DNA from: Aradus depressus
Lineage: Eukaryota > Arthropoda > Insecta > Hemiptera > Aradidae
Assembly: GCA_963662175.1 (NCBI GenBank)
Contig: OY759214.1
Location: forward strand, 78,690,037 to 78,754,036
DNA length: 64,000 nt
Direction: 5' to 3'
Of the stretch, positions 1 through 9,787 are shown piece by piece. The position numbers and the translations under genes are program-made. Below the pieces are notes generated by a model that worked only from the letters and a program-made list of their open reading frames with translations, did not search any database and was not told the DNA's origin. Numbering within the stretch: position 1 is the stretch's first letter; each line of letters opens with the position of its first letter.

Positions 1-178
1 TATAGTAGAACATAGTTTTAAAGGTCTTACGTAGGCCGTGAGGTATCAGAAATTTCTACTCATGCTGAGATGGATGGGTAAGTCACACAACCCTGGTCTC
101 AGAATCATTGAAAATGTCAACTATAAACTTCGCCGGAGTAGGTTAGTAACGTTTTCTGCCTGGAAAATATATGTATGT

Positions 179-374
179 GGCCATTACAGGGTTTTCTTGT
201 ACCAACAACGCTTACAGATCACTCTCTCTCCCTCTCCACCTCCACTTCTCAAAATCATTTCATTTTGTCTCTTTGTACAACGTTATCGTGAGAGTAGACA
301 TTCTTATACCCAGTAATGCCATTAAATACAGTGATCTGTAAGCTTGGTTGGTATACGAAAGTCCTGTAATGGCC
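179..374. mobile_element. Rep-C foldback MITE, copy 1
   Basis: About 196 bp with inverted termini of about 45 bp: the left end starts ggccattacagg and the right end closes cctgtaatggcc. Both ends carry 'taccaac' and 'cttacagatcact' in mirrored positions. The interior has a CT-rich stretch and the phrase 'cccagtaatgcc'. Diverged relatives lie at 1950-2105, 6797-6995, 28760-28950 and 36868-37085, so this is a dispersed non-autonomous family. No coding capacity. Confidence 0.75.
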
Positions 375-419
375 ATATCACATATTTTTTTAATATGTAG
401 TTCATATATAAAATTTTAT

Positions 420-850
420 AAGAAACAATTTTGGTTAGAATCAATTTTTCGATAGGATTAAACCGTTTTCGGTTAAATTTAGCAAACTTCTAAAAATATG
501 TGTTTCAAAACTATATTTCAAGATGATTTTCGGCTTGTATCTCGAAAACCGGTCATAAACATAATATGTTTATTACATGTTTATTTTACAAGATACAGCA
601 TATTATGCTGTGTCTTGTAAAATTTAGTTAAGTTTCGGAGGAAAATGGTCTCAATTTTCGGTCGATTTCGGCCAAAATCTAATCAGATTTAAGTTAGAAC
701 ATTAAGTTCATAGCTACAATGGTAGAGAGCTCACTTTTTAATTACATACACACACGCACAGACAGACATCATCGCGAAAATGGTCAAAACGTATTCGTGA
801 AAATCAGTTGGAATCTCGATCTCGGATTTTCGCACGATTACAATATACCT
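420..850 (-). repeat. Rep-A dispersed repeat, copy 1
   Basis: Minus-oriented copy of a non-coding family. Read on the minus strand it runs from a segment that elsewhere reads 'cgaaaatccgag', through 'gatgatgtctgtctg' and 'gagctctctacc', to 'cattttacaagata' and 'gttttgaaacacat'. Better preserved plus-oriented copies are at 6085-6640 and 37105-37345. No ORF is conserved between copies. Confidence 0.7.
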
Positions 851-1289
851 ACAGTATAAGGAAATAATACGAAAATATATGACATTTTAATTTATATTTT
901 TCAAAGTGATGTTCACCAAATGAAAGAATACGCCAATAAAGATTAAAAAAGTGTTAGAAGAGAAGATGACAGTGAAGAAGTGGAGGTAGAACGTAGGTGT
1001 TGGTGTGCTCTCTCCATATTAGTCAGGCTGGCCAACTGTTTGCAGCCATCTAAGTACTTAGAACACCCACTAAGACAGTGGTTCCACACATTTGAGTACT
1101 CGAAATGTCAGCGCTTGTGTTTGCCATCTTCAACTATTGTGAAACTATCGTCACTTTTTTTGCTAGACATTAGCCTCATCTTTAAACTTTATACAAATGT
1201 TCAATTATCTTGTTTCAAAGGTCCCACGATATCATAAGGGGATAGAGCGAGGTCATAAATCCATTATAATTTTTTACTTTATTATAATT
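851..1289. other. No recognised feature
   Basis: AT-rich sequence. The only sizeable open frame (980-1237, plus) shows no domain, splice context or recognisable composition, and I do not regard it as a gene. Confidence 0.5.
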
Positions 1290-1556
1290 GTGCGAAAATC
1301 AGAGATTGTTTTTTCAACGGAATTTCACTTTTCATGATCCGTTGAACATGTTTTGAGCATGATGTCTGTCTGTGCTTATGTTATTGAAACTTAGCACTCT
1401 ACCTCAGAAATGATTGTAAAAATAAACTTAAAATTTGAGATGAAGATTTAACATGTATAAACTTAGATCTCATTAGATTTCGACCGAAAACGGACATAAA
1501 TTGAGAACACTTTACTTCAGGGCTTAAGTACCCCCCTTACTTCAGGGCTTAAGTAC
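1290..1556 (+). repeat. Rep-A copy 2 (diverged)
   Basis: Shares the Rep-A order of phrases: 'tgcgaaaatcagag', then 'atgatgtctgtctg', then 'gattagatttcgaccg'-like wording, ending 'cagggcttaagta'. The ending 'acttcagggcttaagtacc' is tandemly duplicated at about 1515-1556. Confidence 0.6.
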
Positions 1557-1875
1557 CCAGGCTTTAACTACGAGGTCATATCGCCTACTACCAGAGCGCT
1601 CTTTCGTCACTCTGGTGGACATGAGCCCGACTCTACTGTGGGAGTCCTAAATTTTGTCTACCCTAAATTTTTATTCATCTAGGGTAGGGGTCTTTAACGA
1701 GTACCTGACATCGTACAGGCTCGGGACCATCGCTTAACGTCCCATCCGAAGGACGGCGTGCTTAAGTTTATTTTACCTCCCAGATAAAATAAACTAAGGG
1801 CCTCGGTCGGGCTACGAACCCACGACCTTGAGCTCAGAAGTCAAGCACGCATACCACTGAGCTACCGGCGCCCTC
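1557..1875 (-). mobile_element. SINE-1, near full length
   Basis: tRNA-derived SINE. On the minus strand it begins gagggcgccggtagctcag (Pol III A-box-like) and has a degraded B box, ggttcg changed to 'gggttcgtagcc'. The body follows: 'gggcctcgg..', 'gatgggacgttaagcgatgg', 'gagcctgtacgatgtcagg', 'actcgttaaagacccc', 'gtagtaggcgatatgacc'. The same order occurs in about 19 copies or fragments in this window. Confidence 0.85.
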
Positions 1876-1949
1876 AGGAAATATTTCAAAATAATGTTTA
1901 AATTGTATCGCATTGCAACGAATTTTAAAATATATTTTTATTATTGTTA

Positions 1950-2105
1950 TTTTTTATTTATGCCAATCACGTTTTTAAAGATCACTCTTTCCCCTCTGGC
2001 TTTTCTGGGTATATGAAAGTCACTCTCAGAACTACGCTGAACCATGAAATAAAGAAAACCGCTGATGCCAACACATGGCCACATTACATATATGTACATA
2101 CTTAT
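1950..2105. mobile_element. Rep-C fragment
   Basis: Contains the phrases 'agatcactctttcccc', 'gggtatatgaaagtcactctcaga' (split by small changes) and 'tggccacattacatat', which match the interior and ends of other Rep-C copies. Its termini are degraded. Confidence 0.45.
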
Positions 2106-2176
2106 GATTTTCTGTCAAGCCCCCAAAATCTAGCATTAACTTACTGTTGGACACTAAAGCTATGTACTAAATGGTG

Positions 2177-2461
2177 TTACATTAATATTTCTATGCTGAT
2201 AGTTGAATATTTTCCTGACTGATGTTGATGACTTGTTACGACCGCAGACTGTATTTGGCTCCATATAAACCCAGTCTGCAGACAAGTTATCAAGAGGTCT
2301 TCTGTAAACAGGCTTTCATAATGAAAAAGTTGACGTTTTTCTACTTCCGTCGAGACCGGTTTTAAAAACAATAAGTCAGCAATATTCCTGGCTATCTTGT
2401 CAATATTCTTTAAACAGTTGTCGTGTTTGAACATCGAAATGACCATGTTACAATACTTCAA
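2177..2461 (-). other. Unrecognised protein-like open frame
   Basis: A 94-codon minus-strand frame with protein-like composition: charged and hydrophobic residues alternate (for example FKHDNCLKNIDKIARNIADL near the start), without the low complexity of the surrounding AT-rich DNA. The frame stays open upstream of the first Met to about 2500. I recognise no family. It could be an exon, or a remnant of a mobile-element protein; no convincing splice pair was identified. Confidence 0.2.
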
Positions 2462-2710
2462 ACATTGCTGCCCATTATGACGAATCTGGATTTTTTTTAA
2501 ATTTCTGAATCTTTGAAATTGTCATCTTGGGCTGGACCGGATTAACCATGATATACCACATTATTTGGTGGGGGCCTAATTATGGGGAAACATTTTTCAG
2601 AAAATTAACAGAAACTAAAAAAAAAACTTGAAAATACCCCATTAATGACAAAAAGTACATGTAATATTAGCAGAATTTAACAAAATTAGGTAAAATATAG
2701 TTAATTTTAT

Positions 2711-2977
2711 TTCGTCACTCTGGTGAACATGAGCCCGACTCTTCTATGGGAATCCTAGATTTTTCCTAACCTAAATTTTTTTTTTCACCTAGGTTAGGGA
2801 TCATTAACGAGTACCTGAGATATCGTACAGGCCCTGGACCATCTCTTAACGTCCCATCCTTAGGACGCTCAAGGTTTTTTCACCTCCTAGATAAAAAACC
2901 TAAAGGCCTCGGCTGGATTTCGAACCCGCGATCTTGAGCTCAGTAAGCAAGCATACCTCTGAACTACCGGCGCCCTC
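2711..2977 (-). mobile_element. SINE-1, 3'-truncated copy
   Basis: Minus-oriented copy with head 'gagggcgccggtagttcag', B-box-like 'gggttcgaaatcc' and the full body, but the last about 50 bp of the family are missing. The stem-like motif 'aggttttt..aaaaacct' replaces the AAATAAAC motif of other copies, marking a subfamily shared with 4072-4157 and 10911-11207. Confidence 0.8.
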
Positions 2978-3124
2978 AAATATAATACATAAAACATTAT
3001 TTAAGATCTTTCCAAAATTTTTGTTTTAGCAAGACTACTTTTTAGCCGAAAATAAACGTACTTTACATTTTGTTGATTTCATTCTTCTTTTTTTTTTTCG
3101 TAAAGTTGATTGTTTTAAAAAAAA

Positions 3125-3245
3125 AGGTATCTGTGAATCCTCGGCAATGCACTTCCCCAGTACGAATTAATCAATTACGTTTTTTCTTTCAAAACAATCA
3201 ATCTTTGTGCTAAAAATCGATAGTTCACTTATGGACATCGGAATA
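3125..3245 (-). repeat. Rep-B fragment
   Basis: Minus-oriented piece of Rep-B. On the plus strand it reads 'gcacttccccagtacgaatt', followed by the complement of the family's 'aaaacttaattgattaatt' region. Confidence 0.5.
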
Positions 3246-4070
3246 TTGATTACATCGGCAGTACTTAAAGTTTTTCAGTTGAGCCCACTCCTCTGAGATA
3301 ATTAAATATGTGCCAGGAGGTCACGTGGCAAATGACGATTCAGTTTACGAGGAGAGCTGTCCGGCAAGGATCGAACCGAAGCTTCTACTAATGTGTTCGA
3401 GTGAAGTGTTAGCTTTTTGTGATATTTCATGTAAGAATGGTATGTCAAGATCACGGTATAATAACATGTTTGAAAAGTAGTATGAGCCTTGTGTGATAGT
3501 TTGAATTCATTCGGAATGGCCATATGTTCAGATATGTTCGATACGGACTTGTAGACGTTCATTTTGTGGTCGTAGCCAAGTTGAGATCACTAAATAGTAA
3601 TAATTTAAATAACAAATGAAACCTTATAATGTTATGTCGCAAATGATGTGATCATCCCATTATAGAAAAAAACAATAATTAAAAATAATACAAAAAGTTT
3701 CAGATAATGTTATTGAGTAGGAACAGATAAAGATCTTTTTTTCTTTTCACTGAGTGGGCGCATCTGAATATTTTACCGTAGATAGTAATTTATTTGATCA
3801 CTCAATCATTACTTGATATCCTTCAAATTGTTACCTTTCTCTGAACTAACCATACTTTGAGTATATTTATTTATGATGTAGACATAACCTACATATTAGT
3901 TCATTTTAAAAACCAACAGGTTTTTCTGGATAATCCTATGTATGCGACTTATTTTTATTCTCATTTTAGGTTTTTTTTTGGATTAAAAAAAAAAATGAAA
4001 CAACACTGAGACTTGAAATTTTTCACAAAGATGCACTTTCACGGCCCATTGGCACGAAAAGTATTATTTC
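3246..4070. other. No recognised feature
   Basis: AT-rich, with short homopolymers. The frame at 3302-3562 (minus) has a passable composition, but I see no domain, splice sites or repeat-family match. Confidence 0.4.
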
Positions 4071-4071
4071 C

Positions 4072-4157
4072 TGATAAAAAACCTAAGGGCCTCAGTTGGG
4101 TTTCAAACCCGCGACTTTGAGCTCAATAGACAAGCACCTCTGAGCACAGGGCGCCTT
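4072..4157 (-). mobile_element. SINE-1 head fragment
   Basis: Only the tRNA-like head and first body segment remain. The plus strand reads 'gataaaaaacctaagggcct', then a recognisable B-box complement 'gggtttcaaaccc', and ends at 'gggcgcc'. Confidence 0.75.
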
Positions 4158-4620
4158 CATAAAATGAATTGTAATATATAATAAAGATTGATTATAGATT
4201 ATAAAATTTCATAATAACAATTAAGTTTTAAGTACATGTTATATTAATGATGAGTAGAATTTTGATTGTCAAGCAAGAAATTAGAAAGGGATATTCTTTC
4301 ATTGATAAGTCAAAGTAAGATATCCATTGATCATTTCAAGTCAAGATCAATTAGATATTTGAACAAATCCAATACCAATAAGGGAACATTATTATTTTTT
4401 TTTCTGTTTGAAGATCCTGAGTGTTGCGTCGAGAATGTTTGACATCAATGGAACAATGTATGAGTGATTGATTGATGAAGAATGAATTGAAAAATAAAAC
4501 CATTGTAGTGTTGTTGTTCAATGAATTTGTTATTTAAATTAGATCAATTTGAGATAGTCATCAAGTAACAAATACTTCACTCTCTTATCAATGAAAAATA
4601 TGTTCTAACGCTAAGTTAGT
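4158..4620. other. No recognised feature
   Basis: AT-rich DNA rich in 'gatt' and 'gatga' repeats with no coding signal. Confidence 0.4.
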
Positions 4621-4742
4621 GAGTGGCACTTATCAAGCAGAGACATAAGCTAGTTTTTGGGATTGTCACTTATCAGTCTGATATATCTATGCTACTTTTA
4701 AGATTGTCACTTATCGCCCAGATATATCTATGCTACTTTTGT
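4621..4742. repeat. Short tandem repeat, three 41-bp units
   Basis: The last two units (from 4661 and 4702) share 'gattgtcacttatc' and 'gatatatctatgctactttt'. The first unit, from about 4621, is diverged. Confidence 0.65.
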
Positions 4743-4922
4743 GACTCATCAGTCACAATGCGATATTTTCTCTATATTCCCTATCAGATTTTTGTGAGAG
4801 TGGCATATTCCTGTTTTCTCACCCTATAATTGATTTGTATTGTTCGGAGTCAAGAAAATTTACCGAAATTTGTTTTTTTACTAATTTTAAGTTTATTTTT
4901 TCAACTTCTCATCGTAACTTAC

Positions 4923-5240
4923 TTACTCCGTTGGCGAAGAACCCTCAAGATCCTTAGCCGCCCACACCAGCCATCTGTCGTGCGCCATCACCACGTGGTG
5001 TTCCACGGCATCCTTCTTCATCAGGTTAGTCCATCTTAGCCGTGGTCTTCCTCGTGATCTGTCTCCTTGGACCTGAGCGTCCATGGTGCGTCCTATGGCT
5101 GTCTGCGCCGGCTTCTTTTCACATGACCAGCCCTCAGCGCTTGACTTCACGTCTGCTACTACTCGGGTATTGCCAGAATATGACCCTAAGCTCCATGTTT
5201 GTTCTGATCCTCCACTCCTGGTTTTCCGGACAGTAGATAT
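4923..5240 (-). pseudogene. LINE ORF2 C-terminal fragment
   Basis: The minus-strand frame encodes a tail with GDRSRGRPRLRWTNLMKKD, followed by a TRP-rich HDRWLVWAAKDL segment and a stop at 4923. This is the pattern known for the end of non-LTR retrotransposon ORF2 proteins (G-R-P-x-x-R-W then a D-R-x-x-W block). The reverse transcriptase domain is absent, so the copy is 5'-truncated. The region is clearly more GC-rich than its flanks. Confidence 0.7.
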
Positions 5241-5384
5241 TTGGTAAGAATCACTTTTTCTATGAGACTTTTTCGCGTAAATCATGAAAATGTTTTTTAA
5301 AAAAATGTGTTTCTAAACGACCTTTGAAAAATTACCTATATTATCTAAAATTCGTGTTTTCTTTACAGCTTTTATTTGAAGAGA

Positions 5385-5545
5385 GCTTTGATTACGTCAA
5401 TGTATTAGGCCCCGAAATGAGGTGATCATAATTTTAGTCCGATTCCGGCCCCAAATACACACACACACACACACTTAGACATCATCACAAAAATGGTGAA
5501 ATAATGTTCGGGGGACCTCGGTTCTTTGGACGATTACAATACTTA
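5385..5545 (-). repeat. Rep-A fragment with (CA)n
   Basis: Minus-oriented Rep-A piece with 'cagacatcatcacaaaaatgg'-type wording and an 'acacacacacacacac' microsatellite at about 5457-5474, the position where other copies have a variable TG/CA stretch. Confidence 0.55.
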
Positions 5546-5577
5546 AGGTATAAGAAAGAAAAAATGATGAAAAACAA

Positions 5578-5642
5578 GTATTGTAGGGAATCGAACTTGC
5601 CACCCAACAGTGACAACACACGTCACCACCGCGCCTCAAAGA
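5578..5642 (-). repeat. tRNA-like head of a second SINE family
   Basis: The minus strand reads 'gaggcgcggtggtgacgtg' (A-box-like), and about 30 bp later 'caagttcgattccctaca', a near-perfect B box with an acceptor-like 3' part. This differs from SINE-1 and no body was recognised. It could be a decayed tRNA pseudogene. Confidence 0.45.
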
Positions 5643-5689
5643 AGTTAATTGGTTAAAAACTTTAACTAATTAAAAAAACAAGAAAGTCC

Positions 5690-5860
5690 ACGACAAAAAA
5701 AGGGGGGAGGAGATAACAAACAAGAAAAAGAGAGAAGACAGAAAAAAAAAAAAAAATTAAAACAAACATTTAAATAATAGATTATGAAAGGAATAATCTG
5801 TTATTTAAATGTTATTTTTTTTGTTTGTTTGTTTTTTATTCTTTCTTTCTTGTTTATGTT
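5690..5860. repeat. Imperfect inverted repeat, purine/pyrimidine-skewed
   Basis: The inner arms 'aaacaaacatttaaataata' and 'ttatttaaatgttatttttt' fold around 'gattatgaaaggaataatc'. Outside them, a purine-rich left flank (aacaagaaaaagagag) faces a pyrimidine-rich right flank (ctttctttcttgtt), extending the hairpin. Likely a small foldback element. Confidence 0.55.
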
Positions 5861-6084
5861 ATTTCTTTCAATTAAGTAGCCTTCATGTTTCGTTCAATTT
5901 CTTAAAGCTGTCGACGTTATTCGGTAATATTACCCTAAATGAGACGACAGAGTTTTTGCATGTGCTGCATTGTACCGTAGCTTTTCCAGTGCAGGCTCCA
6001 TAGTGCACTTAACATAAAAATTCTAATAAGTGCCGAAGTAATAAATGCATCGACTGACACAAAATTTAATTCTTTTTACTCTCT

Positions 6085-6640
6085 TATATCTATAGTATAA
6101 GGAAGTATTGTAATCGTACGAAAATCCGAGATCGAGTTTTCAATGGATTTTTACGTTTCAAGGTCTCCCGAATACTTTTGACCATTTTCGCGATGATGTC
6201 TATCTGAGCGTGTCTGTGTGTGTATGTGAGTGTTTGTAATGTTATGAGCTCTCTACCGCAAACACGATTGTAGCTATGAACTTGAAATTAGGAATGCAGG
6301 GGTCACTTAGCTCTGATTAGATTTTTGACCGAAATCAGCCGAAAATTGAAACCACTTTACTCCGAGGCCTAAGTGCATTTTACAAGATACATCTTATGTT
6401 TATGACCCAATCAAAAATCATTTCAAGTAATAATTGTAGAGAATACTAAAGTATATAATTTATATGAAGTACGATTATTCAAAGGTCGCCCGGATTTAAA
6501 GATACATGCCGAAAACCATCTTGAAATGTAGTTTTGAAACACATATTTTTAGACGTTTCCTTCATTTGTCCGAAAACGGTTAGTCCTATCGGAAAATTAA
6601 TTCTTACTACAAATCTTCCTTATAAAATTTCCAATCGCCA
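6085..6640 (+). repeat. Rep-A, longest copy
   Basis: Begins with the 'actctcttatatctatagtataaggaagtattgtaatcgtacg' context and 'aaaatccgagatcgag', then 'gatgatgtctatctgagcg', a TG-rich stretch, 'gagctctctaccgcaaac', 'gattgtagctatgaacttg', 'ccgaaaattgaaaccacttt', 'cattttacaagatac' and finally 'gttttgaaacacat'. Its order defines the family. No ORF is present. Confidence 0.75.
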
Positions 6641-6796
6641 GTAAGACCTCAGATTTCAGATAGGATCAATACGACTAACGCTACAGCGGCCCGAATGTCT
6701 ACAAAGAATATATTTAAGTAATGTTTAAATCGTCACTCACAGCAATGAAATTTAAAAGATGTTTTTATTATAAATTAATAAAAATATATGTGACCT

Positions 6797-6995
6797 GGCC
6801 ATTAATGGATATTCTTATACCAACCACACTTACAGTCTCTATCCCTCTTCCCCTTCTCAAAATTATTTCATACTGGCATTACTGGGTAAAAGAATGTGTA
6901 ATCTCAGGATTACGCTCAACAAAGAGACAAAATGAATTTATTCTGAGAAGGGATGGGGGATGAGAGCGTGGTTGGTATAAGAAAGTCCTGGTCAC
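6797..6995. mobile_element. Rep-C foldback MITE, copy 2
   Basis: Left end 'ggccattaatgg..cttataccaaccac' mirrors right end 'gtggttggtataagaaagtcc'. The interior has a CT-rich left half and 'tggcattactggg', as in the other copies. Confidence 0.75.
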
Positions 6996-7009
6996 ATCAC
7001 GTAATTTTA

Positions 7010-7270
7010 TTTTTGAAATCAGGGTGTCGGAAAACATGAAATTCCGGTGAAAACACAACATCGAATTTTTGACCGATTACATATTTTTCCTATTCTTCAT
7101 ACCTATTGCTTGGGAAGTAAAATTGTATTTGTAATTCTTTCAGTTTCATCTACAACTTTTATTTGAAGAAATTTTTGATTAAGTCATCTTGTAAAATATA
7201 TTTGGGCACCGTAGTAAAGTTTTATTTTTCTTCCGATTTCGGCCATAAGCCGAAAAGTAAGCGTTAAAAG
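7010..7270 (-). repeat. Rep-B fragment followed by Rep-A fragment
   Basis: 7010-7120 carries the complement of the Rep-B start ('gtcggaaaacatgaaattcc', 'gcttgggaagtaaaa'). 7140-7270 carries Rep-A wording ('atctacaacttttatttgaa', 'cttgtaaaatatatttggg', 'cgatttcggccataa'). Confidence 0.55.
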
Positions 7271-8030
7271 AAAAAAATCACCAAATTTTTAAAGTGAATA
7301 CAGCTAGAACTATAGTGACTCAAAGAGGCCAAAATGGAACATTGGAACATTAATGAACTCAAATTCACAGTTGCCTAATGGAACGGAATTCAAATTCTTA
7401 CAAGTTTCAAAACACATCTTATACGTCGCGGTGTTTCTGAGAGCTTAAAGTTAATCCGTTTTTTAAAAGTTTGACATAATTATAATTTTGTTAACTGCCA
7501 AGTGACATTTATGCAAGGATGTGAAGTGCTACCGAACTACTCGGCACCTGAAGGCCTCATCGATCTGTTTCCCCAGTCTAGATTTACATAAGCCCACACT
7601 GTAGGTTTTAGTCGCCCCTGTATCCATTAAACGGTGAGATGTATCCATTAGTATCCTGAGATGTCTTCTACAGATATCAGTATCGGTTGACAGATACTCC
7701 TGCCCGATACTCTAACGAATGTCCTCTCCTCCAGTCTGTATCTCGCCTTCATCAACATTAATCAATATTACACTCACGTCAGCTTTCTAAACTTTCAAAA
7801 TGGCTGATAAAAATTAGAATTATATTACCCACTATACACGCAATGCTAGCCTAGGAAAAATAAAATTATGAAAAATAAATTTCTTTAAATTCTTTTTAAC
7901 ACATACATAATGAATATTTTTTTAAAATAAATAATACAAGATTAATGAATATGAAATTTTTAATACAATCAGAATTATTTATATTTTTAATTATAAATAT
8001 TTTATATTTCTTTAAGATAAATCTTCTTTC
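7271..8030. other. No recognised feature
   Basis: Mixed-composition spacer becoming very AT-rich after 7850. No domain-bearing frame or repeat-family match was seen. Confidence 0.4.
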
Positions 8031-8033
8031 AAG

Positions 8034-8080
8034 GCGATATTTCGATGCGATCACGGGCGCCTTCCTCAGGCCACAAAGAA
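8034..8080 (-). other. Short Penelope-like or hammerhead-like motif
   Basis: The minus strand reads ggcctgaggaaggcgcc, a spacer, then gcatcgaaatatcgcc. This is a CTGANGA ... CGAAA arrangement with a possible short GCG/CGC stem between. Such motifs are known from the terminal repeats of Penelope-like elements, but ribozyme function is not shown here and no reverse transcriptase is adjacent. Confidence 0.25.
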
Positions 8081-8130
8081 TTAAATATGGAAAAAAAATA
8101 ATCAAAATATACAAAAAAAATATTTATTAT

Positions 8131-8155
8131 GTGTGTGTGTGTGTGTGTGTGTGTG
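8131..8155. repeat. (GT)n microsatellite
   Basis: Uninterrupted GT dinucleotides for about 25 bp within an AT-rich stretch. Confidence 0.95.
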
Positions 8156-8289
8156 AAATTAAATTAACAAATGTCAGTGAAAGAAATACTATTGAACAAA
8201 AAAAAATTAATGATAATAATAAAAATATTAAAGAATAGTAATTAGGATAAAAATGAGAGGATATTGGAGAACCACTCGCAACAAAATAT

Positions 8290-8376
8290 AACTATATAAG
8301 GTGTGGCATTTTATGTTGCGTTGATGATCTTGTCTATAACCTGTCTCTATAACATAAAATGCGACACCTTATATTA
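8290..8376. repeat. Hairpin with about 27-bp arms
   Basis: Left arm 8290-8317 contains 'ataaggtgtggcattttatg'. Right arm 8351-8376 is its near-perfect complement ('cataaaatgcgacacctta'). The loop is about 33 bp. Consistent with a tiny foldback element; no target duplication was identified. Confidence 0.7.
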
Positions 8377-8664
8377 TGTCGGAATTTATTTTTCAATATC
8401 TATTATTCATATTCCCACCAAACACCGATCCCCTGAGTAAATAAAACGTTTTTTTTCTTTCTATTTTTCAGTGTAATGTAATTGAAATGTAATATACTTT
8501 TGAAAAACATTTATTTTATATTATTTATTTATTCCTGTCGGTTACCATTTTCTATTATGTTTGAGGATGAAAGAGGTCATATATGGATTTTTATGTTTTA
8601 CGACATATATTATGTGTACATTTTGGAAGACTGAACTCAGCTTCATATATAATGCTTTAATTCT

Positions 8665-8838
8665 TTACTTCCCAAGCTATATGGAGGATAGGGGAAGGTA
8701 TGTAATCTATTAAAAATTCAATGCTGAATTCTCAACGGAATTTCATGCTTTCCGACCCCTTGATTTCAAAACTTTCTGTCTGTGAATCCGATAACCCCCG
8801 ATAGAATAAATGCATCTAGAAAAAAATATATATGTGTA
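8665..8838 (+). repeat. Rep-B, left part (interrupted)
   Basis: Contains 'tacttcccaagctat', 'aattctcaacggaatttcatg' (one change from other copies), 'ccgaccccttgatttcaaaa' and 'gaatccgataacccccgatag'. The family resumes at 9463 after an hAT-type insertion, so the Rep-B copy is older than that insertion. Confidence 0.7.
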
Positions 8839-8846
8839 TACAGAAG

Positions 8847-9454
8847 CAGGGGCATTGCCAGGATTTTGAGCAGGGGGGGCAAAGTTAGGCTACGAGGGTG
8901 GGGGGTATAGACTCCCGGGGGCACAGCCCGCAGTTTCCATGGTTAGCGTTGCAGACTTTTTGTTATTAATTTGGGAGACTCGGACCTCTAGAAGCTCCCC
9001 ATAAGGTAACCATTGACTGGAATACTTATGTTGACTTTACATGAGCAGCAAAAATGCAAAGCGCAGCAGCAGCAAATGCACGCTGTGGTTTCTGTGCTTT
9101 TAGAATTAAATGACTCACAACCAATAGCGTGCATTTGATGCTGCTGCGCATCACATGTAAAATCAGCTTCAAGAGTATAAATTATAACATAAATGACGAT
9201 TTTGAGCGAAGAAATGAAATGATCGAATTCATATATATTTAAATAAATGTAATATGACTTGTTTTGTACATGTACATTTATGTAACAGCTGATTGCTGAT
9301 TTAGGAATCAGACGCACAGGAAATTCGAAGATCCTATTGGTAACTTGCAAGCAATCCATTTTTAATAAAAACAATTTTTTTAGTTTATTTAATTGTTATT
9401 TTGGTTTTCGCTCTGGCCAGGGAGGGGCACGCGCCCCCCCTGCCTACGCCCCTG
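8847..9454. mobile_element. hAT-type non-autonomous element, 608 bp
   Basis: Inserted into a Rep-B copy and flanked by identical 8-bp target duplications, tacagaag, at 8839-8846 and 9455-9462. The termini are inverted: left 'caggggcattgccagg', right 'cctgcctacgcccctg'. CAGGGGC-type ends with an 8-bp duplication are the hAT pattern. The interior has a second palindrome ('gcagcagcaaatgcacgct' facing 'agcgtgcatttgatgctgctg', about 9066-9150). No transposase was detected. Confidence 0.85.
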
Positions 9455-9462
9455 TACAGAAG

Positions 9463-9700
9463 CCTCTAAGGACAACATCTATTGACTTTCAGCCAAGTCG
9501 ACCAAAGGGGAGAGGGGATTCAAAGAGAGCGCTCAACTCAAAAACTCCAAAAGCTGCCAATGTAATGAATGTATCGATAGGAAATTTTATTTTTGTGTTC
9601 AAACCCCCATAAGAATAGCACCTATTAATTTTCCGAAAATCGGCAAACAATTAATTGATTAATTAGTCAGTATACTAATGAAATACATTGCTGATGATTC
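9463..9700 (+). repeat. Rep-B, right part
   Basis: Continuation of the interrupted copy: 'attgactttcagccaagtcg', 'aaaggggagaggggattc', 'gctgccaatgtaatgaatg', then 'ttgctgatgattcaccta'. Confidence 0.65.
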
Positions 9701-9787
9701 ACCTACCTTTTTTTTAATTTGATGTCTCATTTTTCTTTTGTGATTTTTTTTTTCACGGATCACATTTTGAAAATGTTCAAATGTTAT

